A stretch of DNA of 35,550 nucleotides, taken from contig JAJRTE010000285.1 of assembly GCA_024278455.1 (NCBI GenBank), positions 1 to 35,550 of the forward strand, in the 5' to 3' direction. Made by a program: the position numbers and the translations under genes. This document shows positions 24,062 through 32,552 of this stretch, piece after piece; the first letter of the stretch is position 1, and each line of letters begins with the position of its first letter. Source of the DNA: Myxococcota bacterium. GTDB taxonomy: Bacteria; Myxococcota_A; UBA796; JAJRTE01. The notes under the pieces are model-generated. The model saw only the letters and a list, made by a program, of their open reading frames with translations, was not told where the DNA came from and searched no databases.

Positions 24062-26677
24062 TCATGGCAGGCCTATGTATTCTATCGGTCGTCCCCGGTA
24101 GTCCGGTGCCGGGGGCCTGGCCGGATACCTGGGAGTGAACGCGCCGTCGCCGTCCACGTCGACCCAGATGGGGTTGGTGAACGCGAACGGCGTAATGGTG
24201 GTTCCCTTGTACCGCGTGACGACCGGTTCGAGGCTGTCGTAGCCTCGCACGATGACCACGTACCAGGTGTCGGACTCCGGGTGCTCCTCGATCACATCCT
24301 GGAACCGGGGCCGCTTGTCCGATGGGGGTACCTGAAGACGGCGAATCACCTCCCCATTGGCCACGATCTCTATCTCGTCGATGTCGATCCACCCCGGAGC
24401 ATCTACGCTCAGGGCCAGGGAGACCTTCGGGCCGTCCTGCTCGTCGGGCAGGGCCGGGACCATGGAGCCGATCCGCCCCACGTCGTTGGCCACCAGCCTG
24501 ATGAAAGGTCCGTTGGTGACCACGACGTTCCTGCTGTCTCGTACCGCTGTCGCCAGCGCCTCCGCTGTCACGCCGGAAAGATCTTCGGCGTCGACCCCGA
24601 TGTAGTTCCGCGGGTAGCCCCGCTCCTGGGTCGTGATCCGCCTCGAGTTGGAATTGCCGGTAGCGGTGAAAGCGTAGCCCCGATTCAGGAGCAAGAACCA
24701 GTCACGGAGCACGACCGAGGCGTTCTTCATCCGCTTCCCGCTGAAAACCTCGATGGCGTGGAATCCGAAGCTGAAAGCCGGGTCCTCCGGTTCGCCGGTT
24801 TGGGGATCGAGCCTGAGGAGGTTGAAATACCCCTCATCACCCTCTCGAGGCTGGTTGATCTGGAACACGCTGTCCGGGTTTCCCTGGCTCAGCGCGTCGA
24901 AGATGTCGCGTGGCATCTTGCCGTGCGCATCGAAGACTGCGCGCACCCCGCTCGGGTCGGCAACCATCGGAAACACATTGATGCTCCCAAACACGGGACT
25001 GACCATCTGCTGCCCGGGGAACACCTTGATCCGGTCATCGAACCCCATGGAAACAACCAGGGGCTCGAGGTCGGTAACGTGCTCGATGTCGGTGATGGCG
25101 ATGATCTCGACGCCTTCGGCCAGGTTGGCGAGGATGAGGGCATCGGGCTCGACCCAGGCGTTGCTGGAATGGCGGGAGAGCTGGTTGAAGTCGGCGGCGA
25201 GGTACCCCGAGGTATCCACTTCCCGAACGAGCGTGACGGCGAGCACCTGTTCCTCCCCGGCGGGAAGGGTGAGCACTTCCGTGCGGATACCATACTCGAT
25301 TCCGCGGGACACGGTGACCTGGTAGCGGCCGGGTGGGAGTTCGAGGCTTCCCTGCCCGGTGGCGGAGTAGTACACGTTCATCGACCCGGGCGCGTGGGAT
25401 GGATGGCCGAAGTCGGGGTCGGGCGTACCATCGACTCCCCTGAACGTAAGCTTGCACGGTATCGGGCCTTTTCCGGCTTCTTCCACGCGAAACATCAGGG
25501 TGCTGGGTGGCGTCAATTCGATGGTCACCGGCGCGGGGGTGCCTCGAGTGAGGTCCACCGGGACATGCGCTACCGCGACGCCTCGAGCACGGTGAGACGC
25601 GGAGAGCAGGTATTCGGAAGGAGGGAGGGTCAGGGTGAACCGCCCTTGGGTATCGGTGATGGCAATGCCCGCGGGACGGTCGTTCAGAGCGGAGCGGGCC
25701 TCGATCCGCGTCCCGGCGACAGGGGCCCCGGAGCCCATCTCCAGTGCCCGCCCCGTGACGCGAGCGGCAACGTCACCCCTGGCCTCCATGGCCGGCGCGG
25801 CTATCGATTCGGTATCTCCGGTGCCCACGTGAAAGGTGCGCTCGTAGCTCACGCGCCCCCCGGGGCTCAGGTCAACCGTGCCGGTCTTCATGTCGGACCA
25901 GTTCGAGCCGTGTGGACCTGCCAGGGTGCGCAGGCGTGTCGACAGGCCGTAGGAGACGCCTTCCCCGATGCCGGCGACCCAGGGAGAATGGGTGGCGCGA
26001 CCCGAGACGCCGGTGCCGTAGCCTGGCACATAGTGTTCCGTCATGCCCCACTGGATACTGTCCCCAAGTTCGTAGTCCTTCACCACGCTGGTGCCCGTGT
26101 TGGTGATCTCGGTGACCAGCCTTACCCACGGGCGTCCGGCCTCGACCAGGTAGCGTGTCACCCCGAGCAGCCTGGGATTGGCCGAGTCATGGCCGGTAAC
26201 CACGATCTCGGCGACCGGGTGCACGGAGCCGTTTTGCGTCACGTAGATGCGGTCGTAGACCAGTTGCCTCGGGAAGGTGTCATCGAGATAGGTGAAGAGT
26301 TGCGCGAGTTGATCGTTTCCCTGGCCCCTCAGGGCAGCGTCCAGGATGTTTCCGCCGGTCTCGGCGAACCCGTAGGCGTGGGGGATATCGGCGATGACGA
26401 CCTCGAGCATGTCGTTGTAGAGGAGGTAATCCCCGGCACGAGCGGTGGCGGCCGGGCCTCCGGGCAGGCGCGCCGGGTCGGTGACCTTGACGGCCCCGAC
26501 CGTTTCTCCCGGTGTGCCGGTGGCTTCCTCGAATTCGGGAAAGGTGGGCAGCGTGCCGGACCCGGCGGCTCCCTCGAGACATCCCCATGTCCCGGCGACC
26601 GTCCCGGCCAAGACCAGGACAACGGGCCATCCCCGAACCGGCGGCCAGACGGGCGATGTCAGCGACGCATGGCGCAT
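24062..26677 (-). CDS. Lipoprotein with carboxypeptidase-regulatory-like domain and degenerate PHP (CehA/McbA-like) domain
   Basis: 871 residues. A signal peptide ends at the lipobox AGTWGC (Cys33), so it should be a lipoprotein. Residues ~60-300 are a beta-rich domain with no family I know. Residues ~305-400 form a carboxypeptidase-regulatory-like beta-sandwich (GTRIEARS, TDTQGRFTLTLPPSEYLL). From about 495 the order of a CehA/McbA-type PHP domain is clear, but the metal ligands are lost: the GDxHxH strand reads GYLAADFNQLS, the TDHN motif reads TDIEHV, and the GNSDxH motif reads GNSNSR. A pseudoenzyme or binding protein is therefore likely. A promoter lies just upstream (26716-26745), and deoC starts 17 bases downstream, so this gene appears to head the nucleoside-salvage operon. 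Confidence 0.8.
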   Translation of the reverse strand: MRHASLTSPVWPPVRGWPVVLVLAGTVAGTWGCLEGAAGSGTLPTFPEFEEATGTPGETVGAVKVTDPARLPGGPAATARAGDYLLYNDMLEVVIADIPHAYGFAETGGNILDAALRGQGNDQLAQLFTYLDDTFPRQLVYDRIYVTQNGSVHPVAEIVVTGHDSANPRLLGVTRYLVEAGRPWVRLVTEITNTGTSVVKDYELGDSIQWGMTEHYVPGYGTGVSGRATHSPWVAGIGEGVSYGLSTRLRTLAGPHGSNWSDMKTGTVDLSPGGRVSYERTFHVGTGDTESIAAPAMEARGDVAARVTGRALEMGSGAPVAGTRIEARSALNDRPAGIAITDTQGRFTLTLPPSEYLLSASHRARGVAVAHVPVDLTRGTPAPVTIELTPPSTLMFRVEEAGKGPIPCKLTFRGVDGTPDPDFGHPSHAPGSMNVYYSATGQGSLELPPGRYQVTVSRGIEYGIRTEVLTLPAGEEQVLAVTLVREVDTSGYLAADFNQLSRHSSNAWVEPDALILANLAEGVEIIAITDIEHVTDLEPLVVSMGFDDRIKVFPGQQMVSPVFGSINVFPMVADPSGVRAVFDAHGKMPRDIFDALSQGNPDSVFQINQPREGDEGYFNLLRLDPQTGEPEDPAFSFGFHAIEVFSGKRMKNASVVLRDWFLLLNRGYAFTATGNSNSRRITTQERGYPRNYIGVDAEDLSGVTAEALATAVRDSRNVVVTNGPFIRLVANDVGRIGSMVPALPDEQDGPKVSLALSVDAPGWIDIDEIEIVANGEVIRRLQVPPSDKRPRFQDVIEEHPESDTWYVVIVRGYDSLEPVVTRYKGTTITPFAFTNPIWVDVDGDGAFTPRYPARPPAPDYRGRPIEYIGLP

Positions 26678-26715
26678 GATTCGTGACTCTCTGATGTTCC
26701 AGGTCGAATCGTGAC

Positions 26716-26745
26716 TACATAGATTCGAGCCCGTATTGTTGTCAA
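26716..26745 (-). promoter_or_regulatory. Sigma-70 promoter of the lipoprotein-deo operon
   Basis: The minus-strand -35 is TTGACA (26740-26745), with an 18-base spacer and a weaker -10 TATGTA (26716-26721). The first gene begins about 39 bases downstream. No DeoR or CytR operator pattern is evident to me. Confidence 0.55.
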
Positions 26746-26777
26746 GCGGGAAGCCTCCTCGATGCGGTTTCCCGGGA

Positions 26778-27167
26778 TCACGCCGTCTCCCCGTTCCCGG
26801 TGTAGGTCTTGACCAGGCTCAGAAGCTCGTCCAGCGGAAAAGGCTTGGCCAGGTACGCATTGCAACCAGCCTCGAGACAACGCAGGATACACTCTTCGCT
26901 CGCCACCCCGGAGAGGACCACGATGGGCAGCCGGGCGCTCGCCGGAGTCCGCCGAATCCGCTTCGCCGCCTCCAGTCCGTCCATGCCGGGCAACGTCAGG
27001 TCCAGCAGGACCATGGCAGGCCTGGTCTCACCGATCAGCACCATGCCTTCCTCTGCCGAAGACGCCACGATGACCTGGTAGCCGAACGCCAGCAAGTAGT
27101 CATGCACCAGAAGCTGGTTCATGGGCTCATCGTCGATCAGGAGGATCGGGCGTTGAGGCTTTTCCAA
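26778..27167 (-). CDS. Stand-alone CheY-like receiver protein
   Basis: 129 residues, a single receiver domain and nothing else. The acidic pocket is IDDEP, the phospho-accepting Asp is in LLDLTLPGMDG, the switch Ser in VLSGV, and the conserved Lys in LAKPFPLDEL. The start is a TTG at 27167 with GGGGAG a few bases upstream; there is no ATG nearby. No histidine kinase is encoded beside it, so its partner is elsewhere. A good promoter lies at 27268-27296. It may act with the diguanylate cyclase encoded divergently 623 bases away, but that is only position. Confidence 0.9.
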   Translation of the reverse strand: MEKPQRPILLIDDEPMNQLLVHDYLLAFGYQVIVASSAEEGMVLIGETRPAMVLLDLTLPGMDGLEAAKRIRRTPASARLPIVVLSGVASEECILRCLEAGCNAYLAKPFPLDELLSLVKTYTGNGETA

Positions 27168-27790
27168 GAGGCTCCCCAGGTCACATCACTCGGCTGTTCG
27201 CAAGGCTTGGGTCGATCGATCCGTGAGCCATTGTCATGACATCTGGCGGCGCGAAGACTGACCACCCATCATAGACGAAAGCGCCGGAAAACTCAAGGAG
27301 ATACCGGGCTTCTCGTTGCAACGCGGGAGAAGGAGGGGGATGAGGACCTCGGAATCCGGCCCGTCACAGCGCCCCGGAAAGCACCACGCGCCCCTGTCGT
27401 CCGTCCTGTCACACGCCCGGCAGGCCAGACCAACCCAAGATACGCGGAGACGGCAAGGGCCCAGACGGTCCTTCCCCAACACGACAACCTGCTCTCCTTT
27501 TTGCCGTTCCCCCGGCCAGAGACTGTTGACTCCCGGCCAAGAATCTGGTGTGCTCGAGACACAGCCGAGCACGCGGGACAGGTCATCCTTCACGCTGCAG
27601 CCGTTGCTGATGGAGGAGGCGGTGCAGCCGGTTTTCGAGACGCGAGCGGTCCTCTCCGTCGCCGTGTCGCCCCCATCTTCCGCACCCTCCCCCTCTCGGT
27701 GGCGCGGCGTGGCGGCATGCCCCGTGATTCGCAGCCCCGCGGCCGGCGGAGCGAGGACAACGCTATCACCACGGGCTCGACGGGGAGAAC
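27168..27790. other. 623-base gap without a confident gene, divergent between receiver and diguanylate cyclase
   Basis: It holds the receiver promoter (27268-27296, minus). A TTGACT at 27526-27531 could be the -35 for the cyclase gene, but the -10 at the right distance (TGTGCT) is poor. Frames open on both strands (for example 27501-27800 plus, 27234-27803 minus) have no ribosome-binding site, no domain pattern and no third-position bias I can see. No tRNA or riboswitch is recognisable. Confidence 0.5.
27268..27296 (-). promoter_or_regulatory. Sigma-70 promoter of the receiver gene
   Basis: The minus-strand -35 is TTGAGT (27291-27296), the spacer 17 bases and the -10 TATGAT (27268-27273). 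The leader to the TTG start is about 95 bases. Confidence 0.65.
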
Positions 27791-29149
27791 ATGCGGCTGA
27801 CAAGCAAAATATTCCACGACCTGGCTATCTGGATGGTCGCGTTCGGTGTCGGAATCGGTGTCGCGTTCCCATTCTTCGTGCTGCTGTTCGGTGTCCCGCC
27901 TGAAGTCGTGCTGCGGCCGGCCTTTTTCTTCGCCTGCACCGCCGCTGGAATCCTGGTGGCGGTTTTCAACTACGCGCTCGCCCGCTGGACCGTGGGAGGC
28001 CGGTTGCGCATTCTCGCGGACGGCATGCACCACGTCGAGCGCAACCTCCACGAGATGACGTTCAGCCGCGATCTGTCGCGGTGTTCCCCGGAAACCTGCT
28101 CCCTCCGGGTGGATTCGGATGACGAGATCGGGGCGAGCGCCGCCGCGTTCAACAGGCTCGTCGAGGCGCTGGCCAACTCGATGCGCACGCAGGAAGCGGT
28201 GCGATCGTTCTCCGAGATGTTGACCTGTGAACTCAGGATGACCCAGCTCGCGGACAACGCCTTGCACCAGTTTTTCGACCACACCGGCGCCGTCGGCGGC
28301 GCCGTCCTCTATGATGTCGGGGGGCAACTCGAAGTTGCCGTGTCGTCCGGCATCGAGAACCCCGACCAGGTGGCTGCCAGCGACCACGTCCGCGAGAGCT
28401 TCGAGAAGGGGACGAAGCAGGTCCTCGCGATCCCGGAAGAGGTGCTGGTGGACGCCGTGCTCGTGCATCTCCGGCCCCGCGAGGTGGTGATCCTGCCGAT
28501 CTCCTACAAGAGCACGCCCTTGGGGGTCGTCGTGCTTGCCGGGACAACGTCGTTCACGTCGGACCATCATGCTAGGCTGGACCTGTTCCTCCAGGGACTC
28601 GGACTCGCATTCAACAATGCGCTGGTGCATGACCGGCTCGAGCGTCTCGCAGCGCTCGACCCACTCACAGGCGTCTACAACCGGCGGTTCGGGCTCGGAC
28701 GCCTGCACGAGGAGTTCGGCCGGGCTGTGCGCGCTCAGGCGCCGGTCGGCGTCCTGATGGTCGATATCGACCACTTCAAGTCGGTCAACGATACCTATGG
28801 GCACCTGGCGGGGGACCGGGTGCTCAAGGCAGTCGCCCGCCTGGCCCGGGCTTCCCTGCGGCAAGGGGACGTGCTGCTGCGCTACGGTGGTGAGGAGTTC
28901 CTCGCCGTGCTCCCGGCGGCGTCCTGCGCCGATTTGCGTGCCGTGGGGGAGCGGGTCCGCCGTACCGTGGAGGATAGCGCCCTGTCAGAAGGCGGCCGGA
29001 CGATTCGGGTCACCATTAGCGTCGGTGGTGCCTCCTACCCCGAGCAGGGCGTTGAGACCGAGAGGGAACTCATACAATTGGCCGACCAGGCCCTGTACCG
29101 GGCCAAGACGGGCGGAAGGAACCGCGTGGACGTCTCGCCAGGGTCCTGA
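27791..29149 (+). CDS. Membrane diguanylate cyclase (2 TM - HAMP-like - GAF - GGDEF) with I-site
   Basis: 452 residues. Two transmembrane helices lie at ~10-34 and ~42-62 with almost no periplasmic loop, followed by a HAMP-like linker (to ~135), a GAF-type sensor region (~145-275) and a GGDEF domain (~290-450). The active site is YGGEEF, and RQGD five residues before RYGGEEF... (R-Q-G-D, then VLLRY) is the RxxD product-inhibition site. DPLTGVYNRR and DIDHFKSVNDTYGH complete the signature. It should make c-di-GMP from GTP, with feedback control. The start at 27791 has GGGGA four to five bases upstream. CTCGAG sites are scarce in this gene and the gap before it. Confidence 0.93.
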   Translation: MRLTSKIFHDLAIWMVAFGVGIGVAFPFFVLLFGVPPEVVLRPAFFFACTAAGILVAVFNYALARWTVGGRLRILADGMHHVERNLHEMTFSRDLSRCSPETCSLRVDSDDEIGASAAAFNRLVEALANSMRTQEAVRSFSEMLTCELRMTQLADNALHQFFDHTGAVGGAVLYDVGGQLEVAVSSGIENPDQVAASDHVRESFEKGTKQVLAIPEEVLVDAVLVHLRPREVVILPISYKSTPLGVVVLAGTTSFTSDHHARLDLFLQGLGLAFNNALVHDRLERLAALDPLTGVYNRRFGLGRLHEEFGRAVRAQAPVGVLMVDIDHFKSVNDTYGHLAGDRVLKAVARLARASLRQGDVLLRYGGEEFLAVLPAASCADLRAVGERVRRTVEDSALSEGGRTIRVTISVGGASYPEQGVETERELIQLADQALYRAKTGGRNRVDVSPGS

Positions 29150-29220
29150 CCTGGCGCGGTCCGACCGCAACCTGGGGAAGCCCGCGAGCTTGCGCGCTGC
29201 GGCGGATACTTCCTTGGTCC

Positions 29221-29247
29221 TGTCCGGCACGCGAGAGACACCGGACA
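29221..29247 (+). terminator. Possible weak terminator hairpin after the diguanylate cyclase
   Basis: TGTCCGG (29221-29227) pairs perfectly with CCGGACA (29241-29247) around a 13-base loop. There is no T-run, so an intrinsic terminator is uncertain. Confidence 0.25.
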
Positions 29248-29321
29248 CCGGCCTCGACGCACCTACTGGAATGCGGCCTGTACCTCCCTACTCCTGAACC
29301 CAAGCGAAGGGAGGAGTTTCC

Positions 29322-29411
29322 ATGGGAAGGGTATCGCGGGTCTTCGTTGTGCTGGTGCTGGTGTTCGTTGGCGTGATCCTGAGCATCGATGAGCGCCCCT
29401 GTCTCCGTTGA
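29322..29411 (+). CDS. Possible 29-residue single-pass membrane peptide
   Basis: A short frame with a very good ribosome-binding site (GGAGGAG, then five bases to ATG). The peptide is MGRVSRVFVVLVLVFVGVI followed by LSIDERPCLR: two Arg, a 13-residue run of Val, Leu, Phe and Gly typical of a transmembrane helix, and a short polar tail with one Cys. The positive N-terminus suggests the C-terminus faces the periplasm. It lies between the cyclase gene and the peptidase promoter. I recognise no family; the hydrophobic frame plus the Shine-Dalgarno is the only support. Confidence 0.45.
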   Translation: MGRVSRVFVVLVLVFVGVILSIDERPCLR

Positions 29412-29460
29412 CCGGAAACCGCGAATGGCCCAAAATCAATCGCCGATCTTGGGACAAATG

Positions 29461-29488
29461 GCGACAGGGCGGAATCTCGTGTTATATT
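29461..29488 (+). promoter_or_regulatory. Moderate sigma-70 promoter of the DUF885 gene
   Basis: The -35 is GCGACA (29461-29466), the spacer 16 bases and the -10 TATATT (29483-29488). The coding start is about 70 bases downstream. Confidence 0.4.
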
Positions 29489-29559
29489 GACCGCCCGAAC
29501 ACGGCATGACACGATTGTCCCCCGGCAGCGGCTGGAGGCGTACCGAAAGAGAACAAACG

Positions 29560-31290
29560 ATGAACCAAAAACGTTCCGAGGAAGCGGTTGCACAACTGCT
29601 GGATACCGCCGACGCCTATTGGGAGATATTGCTCGAACGGAATCCCACGATGGCTACCGACCTGGGCGACCATCGCTACGATCATCTCCTGCCAGACTAC
29701 TCCGCGGAGGCTCGAGCAGCCTATTTCGCGAAGATCCACGACCTGGTCGAGCGGTTCCACACCATCCCCCCCGAAGCAGTGAACGGCCAGCATGCGACCA
29801 CCTACGTGGCCCTGAAGTCCATGCTCGAGCTGGAACTGGCAGCGGAACCGTTCCAGGACGACGAATGGACGATCAATCCCCTCCACGGTCCCACTACGTG
29901 GCTCGCCGAGTTCTCCGAAAGGCAGCCCCTGCACCCGCGTGGCGCATTCGAGCGGCTGCTCGAGAGGTTCCGCGGCAGCGCCAATCTGTTCGCCACGGTG
30001 GAGCAGCGGCTCTCCGATGGCATCGCCAAGGGGATGACCGCGTCCAGGATCGGTGTCGGCAGGCTGACAGCACAGCTTCAACGTATCCTGGCGACCCCCC
30101 CGGAGAAGTCCGCCTTCATCCCTTCAGGCCCGCCCCCGGAGGGCATGACCCAGGAGCAGTTCGACCGGCAGAAGCAGGAACTGGCCGATGTCGTGGAGAA
30201 GATCGTCTACCCTGCCCTGGGACGCCATGCCGACTTCCTCGAAAAGACTTACCTCCCCGTCGCACGCACGACCCCTGGGCTATGCGGCATGCCCGGCGGC
30301 GCGGAATACTATCGCTATCTCATCAGGCTGTACACCGGCCGGGGTGACTCCCCCGAGGATATCCACGAGTTGGGGCGACAGGAGATCCGCCGGCTCCACG
30401 CCGAGATGGTGGAGATTGGGCAGCGGGAACGCGGCGCCACCAGCATCAGGGACATCGTCGAGACGATCAAGGCGCGAAAGGACCAGTATCTGCCCGACAG
30501 GAAGGCGCTCCTCGAGTACAACCGCGAACTGCTCGAGCGGGCCCAGGCCGCGCTTCCGGACTACTTCGGCCGCCTGCCGGCACGGCAGTGCGAGGTGCGT
30601 CCCGTCGAACGCTTCCGGGAAATCGACGCCCCATCCGGCTTCTACTCCCGTGCCCCCGACGACGGGCTGCGTCCCGCCTACTACAATGTGAACACGCACC
30701 ACCCGCACCAGCGCCCCATCTTCAACCTCGAGGCGCTCGCATTCCACGAAGCGGTCCCGGGACATCACCTCCAGATTGCCATAGCCCAGGACCTGCACAA
30801 GCTTCCGGCGTTCCGGCGACACCTGGGGCAGACCGCTTACGTCGAGGGCTGGGCGCTCTACGCCGAACGCCTCGCCGACGAAATGGGCCTCTACTCCTCG
30901 CAGCTCGCCCGGTTCGGCATGTTGAACTACCAGGTCTGGCGAGCGGCAAGGCTCATGATCGATACCGGCATCCACGCCATGGGCTGGAGCCGGGAGAAGG
31001 CCATCTCGGAGTTGCTGGCCTGCACGGCTCACGGCGAAGCGGAAGCGGTGATCGAAGTGGACCGCTATATCTGCATGCCCGGACAGGCCCTCTCATACAT
31101 GATCGGCAGGATGGCCATCGATGCCCTGCGAAGCACCGCCGAGGCTGCCCTCGGACCACAGTTCGACCTCAAACAGTTCCACGACGTGGTGCTCGAGCAT
31201 GGCGCCATCCCGCTCGCAACCCTCGAGGGCATCGTGGCGCGTTGGATCCAGAATCAACTGCGGGAGGGTACCCCCACGCCTCACAATTGA
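29560..31290 (+). CDS. DUF885-family zinc peptidase-like protein
   Basis: 576 residues, the usual length of DUF885 proteins. The zinc helix is HEAVPGHH (in LEALAFHEAVPGHHLQIAIA), followed about 45 residues later by YVEGWALYAERLADEMG, whose Glu is the expected third ligand. The N-terminus is the typical helical part (AYWEILLERNPTMATDLGDH). No signal peptide is visible, so this copy seems cytosolic, though some family members are exported. The family is related to gluzincin carboxypeptidases; substrates are mostly unknown. ATG 29560 is chosen because translation from 29506 would begin right after the -10 box. The ribosome-binding site (AAAGAGA) is weak. Confidence 0.92.
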   Translation: MNQKRSEEAVAQLLDTADAYWEILLERNPTMATDLGDHRYDHLLPDYSAEARAAYFAKIHDLVERFHTIPPEAVNGQHATTYVALKSMLELELAAEPFQDDEWTINPLHGPTTWLAEFSERQPLHPRGAFERLLERFRGSANLFATVEQRLSDGIAKGMTASRIGVGRLTAQLQRILATPPEKSAFIPSGPPPEGMTQEQFDRQKQELADVVEKIVYPALGRHADFLEKTYLPVARTTPGLCGMPGGAEYYRYLIRLYTGRGDSPEDIHELGRQEIRRLHAEMVEIGQRERGATSIRDIVETIKARKDQYLPDRKALLEYNRELLERAQAALPDYFGRLPARQCEVRPVERFREIDAPSGFYSRAPDDGLRPAYYNVNTHHPHQRPIFNLEALAFHEAVPGHHLQIAIAQDLHKLPAFRRHLGQTAYVEGWALYAERLADEMGLYSSQLARFGMLNYQVWRAARLMIDTGIHAMGWSREKAISELLACTAHGEAEAVIEVDRYICMPGQALSYMIGRMAIDALRSTAEAALGPQFDLKQFHDVVLEHGAIPLATLEGIVARWIQNQLREGTPTPHN

Positions 31291-31321
31291 AAGACCTCCC
31301 CCGCGAGGACACCCGTCGAAC

Positions 31322-31340
31322 CTGGCAGGAACGCTGCCAG
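31322..31340 (+). terminator. Possible hairpin between convergent genes
   Basis: CTGGCAG (31322-31328), loop GAACG, CTGCCAG (31334-31340): a perfect 7-bp stem in the 134-base gap between the convergent peptidase and lipoprotein genes. It could serve either strand, but neither side has a T-run. Confidence 0.35.
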
Positions 31341-31424
31341 GACGCTGGCAACGTCGCCGAAGCACAGGTTGTCTCCCCGGTCTCGATTGTCGGCCGCCAC
31401 AACCGAAAGCAGATTTCAAGCACG

Positions 31425-32552
31425 CTATCCTCCCTCCGGTGTCGCGCAGAACAGCACGTACCGGCCCCGGAACCTGGCCATGACCGGTGAGGTGCAGCCT
31501 CGAGCAGGCTTGCCCTGCACCACCGGCCCCTGATCGCTCCACGTGCGGCCATCTCGAGAAGAGAACACCCACGGCCAGGGGCCGGCTCCGTCCTGGTAGC
31601 GTTGCACCAGCAGCTTCAACGTACCGGCATCGGTGAACAGATAGGGGACCGATACCCCGGCCAGGGCCGTACCCGTCGCACGAAACGAGAGGCCGTCCGC
31701 CGATTCGGCCAGAATCACACGGTTGGCCGTCTGGCTCGCGGCAAGGTACCAGCGTCCGGCCAGGAATGCTACCGACGGGTCGGCAAGGTCCACGTCGGCG
31801 AATCCGATGCCTCGAGCAAAGAACCATCTGTCGAGAAGATCGGCGAACGCGAGGGTGTGGACCCCGTGGAGCCTGGCCGGATCGAAGGGACGCCCTCCAG
31901 GGAGATTGGGCACCGAGTAGTACCACATACGAAGGCCACCGTCCTCGAGCCGAACCGGCTGGGTATCGACGAGCCCCTTGTTGACCTCCCGGCAGATGTT
32001 CCACGCGCACCCTTCCCAGTGCTCGAGGTCCGTGGTGCGAAGGGCCGTTATCACCGCGTAGGGGGTGAACACCGGTATCTGCGAGCTGCCGAACAGGTAG
32101 AGTGCCGAGTCGGTTGCGTATAGCCCAAGGCTGGAGAAGGCCGCCGCGATGGGGATTGGCTCACCCCACCGACGGCCGTCCGGGGAGGTGAGCATGTACA
32201 CCCGGTAGCCCGGCACCGAGCCCGATGCGGCCCGGTCCAGGTTCGCGGTCAGCGCCTCTTCGCCGTTGACCAGCCGCGGGCAGCCGAGGCGCGATCGGTC
32301 CTGGTCGCCCTGGCCGCACCCCCATTCCGGCGCGGGCAGCTCGAGATAGGGGCGCTCGGGGACGCCCTCGACCTCGTTCCACCCTGGCCGCGTCTCCCGT
32401 TCGCGTTCGCAAGGGTCTCGCGCGCATCCCGCGCCGAACTGTACCGGCAGGAGCACGGCCGCGAGGAGCACGATTGCGGGCAGTGCTCTGTGGCCTTTCC
32501 CCCATGGTTCCCCGGCCCGCCGCCGGCATCTGGCGTGTCGCACGTCTTTCAT
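31425..32552 (-). CDS. Lipoprotein with beta-propeller-like (GH43/sialidase-type) fold
   Basis: 375 residues. The signal peptide (LPAIVLLAAVLLPVQFGAGC) ends with a clear lipobox Cys. The mature protein has repeated blade-like elements with S-x-D-G-x-x-W/F patterns: YMLTSPDGRRWGEPIP, LRTTDLEHWEG, LAESADGLSFRATG, FSSRDGRTWSDQGP. These are the Asp-box-like turns of five- or six-bladed propellers such as GH43/GH32 and sialidase folds. Whether it hydrolyses glycans cannot be said; I cannot assign a catalytic pair. The start at 32552 overlaps the stop of the SGNH gene as ATGA, so it is translationally coupled as the last gene of a three-gene unit. Confidence 0.75.
   Translation of the reverse strand: MKDVRHARCRRRAGEPWGKGHRALPAIVLLAAVLLPVQFGAGCARDPCERERETRPGWNEVEGVPERPYLELPAPEWGCGQGDQDRSRLGCPRLVNGEEALTANLDRAASGSVPGYRVYMLTSPDGRRWGEPIPIAAAFSSLGLYATDSALYLFGSSQIPVFTPYAVITALRTTDLEHWEGCAWNICREVNKGLVDTQPVRLEDGGLRMWYYSVPNLPGGRPFDPARLHGVHTLAFADLLDRWFFARGIGFADVDLADPSVAFLAGRWYLAASQTANRVILAESADGLSFRATGTALAGVSVPYLFTDAGTLKLLVQRYQDGAGPWPWVFSSRDGRTWSDQGPVVQGKPARGCTSPVMARFRGRYVLFCATPEGG

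Larger units (their letters stand above)
29150..29559. other. 410-base gap with a possible membrane peptide, hairpins and a promoter
   Basis: Just past the cyclase stop is a short GC hairpin (GCGGT-CCG-ACCGC, 29156-29168). A 7-bp inverted repeat lies at 29221-29247. The middle holds a 29-residue frame (29322-29411), and the end holds a moderate promoter for the peptidase (29461-29488). Neither hairpin is followed by a T-run, so they are weak terminator candidates. Confidence 0.45.

Noticed and set aside
24281..26686. An 801-codon open frame on the plus strand
   Set aside because: It is exactly antisense to the PHP-like lipoprotein, has no domain pattern and a poor start; long antisense frames are expected in GC-rich coding DNA.
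27501..27800. A 99-codon frame ending inside the start of the diguanylate cyclase gene
   Set aside because: TTG start without Shine-Dalgarno, no third-position bias, no domain; kept as intergenic.
27234..27803. A 189-codon minus-strand frame in the same gap
   Set aside because: It runs across the receiver promoter, has no ribosome-binding site and a random-looking composition rich in Cys, Arg and Ser.
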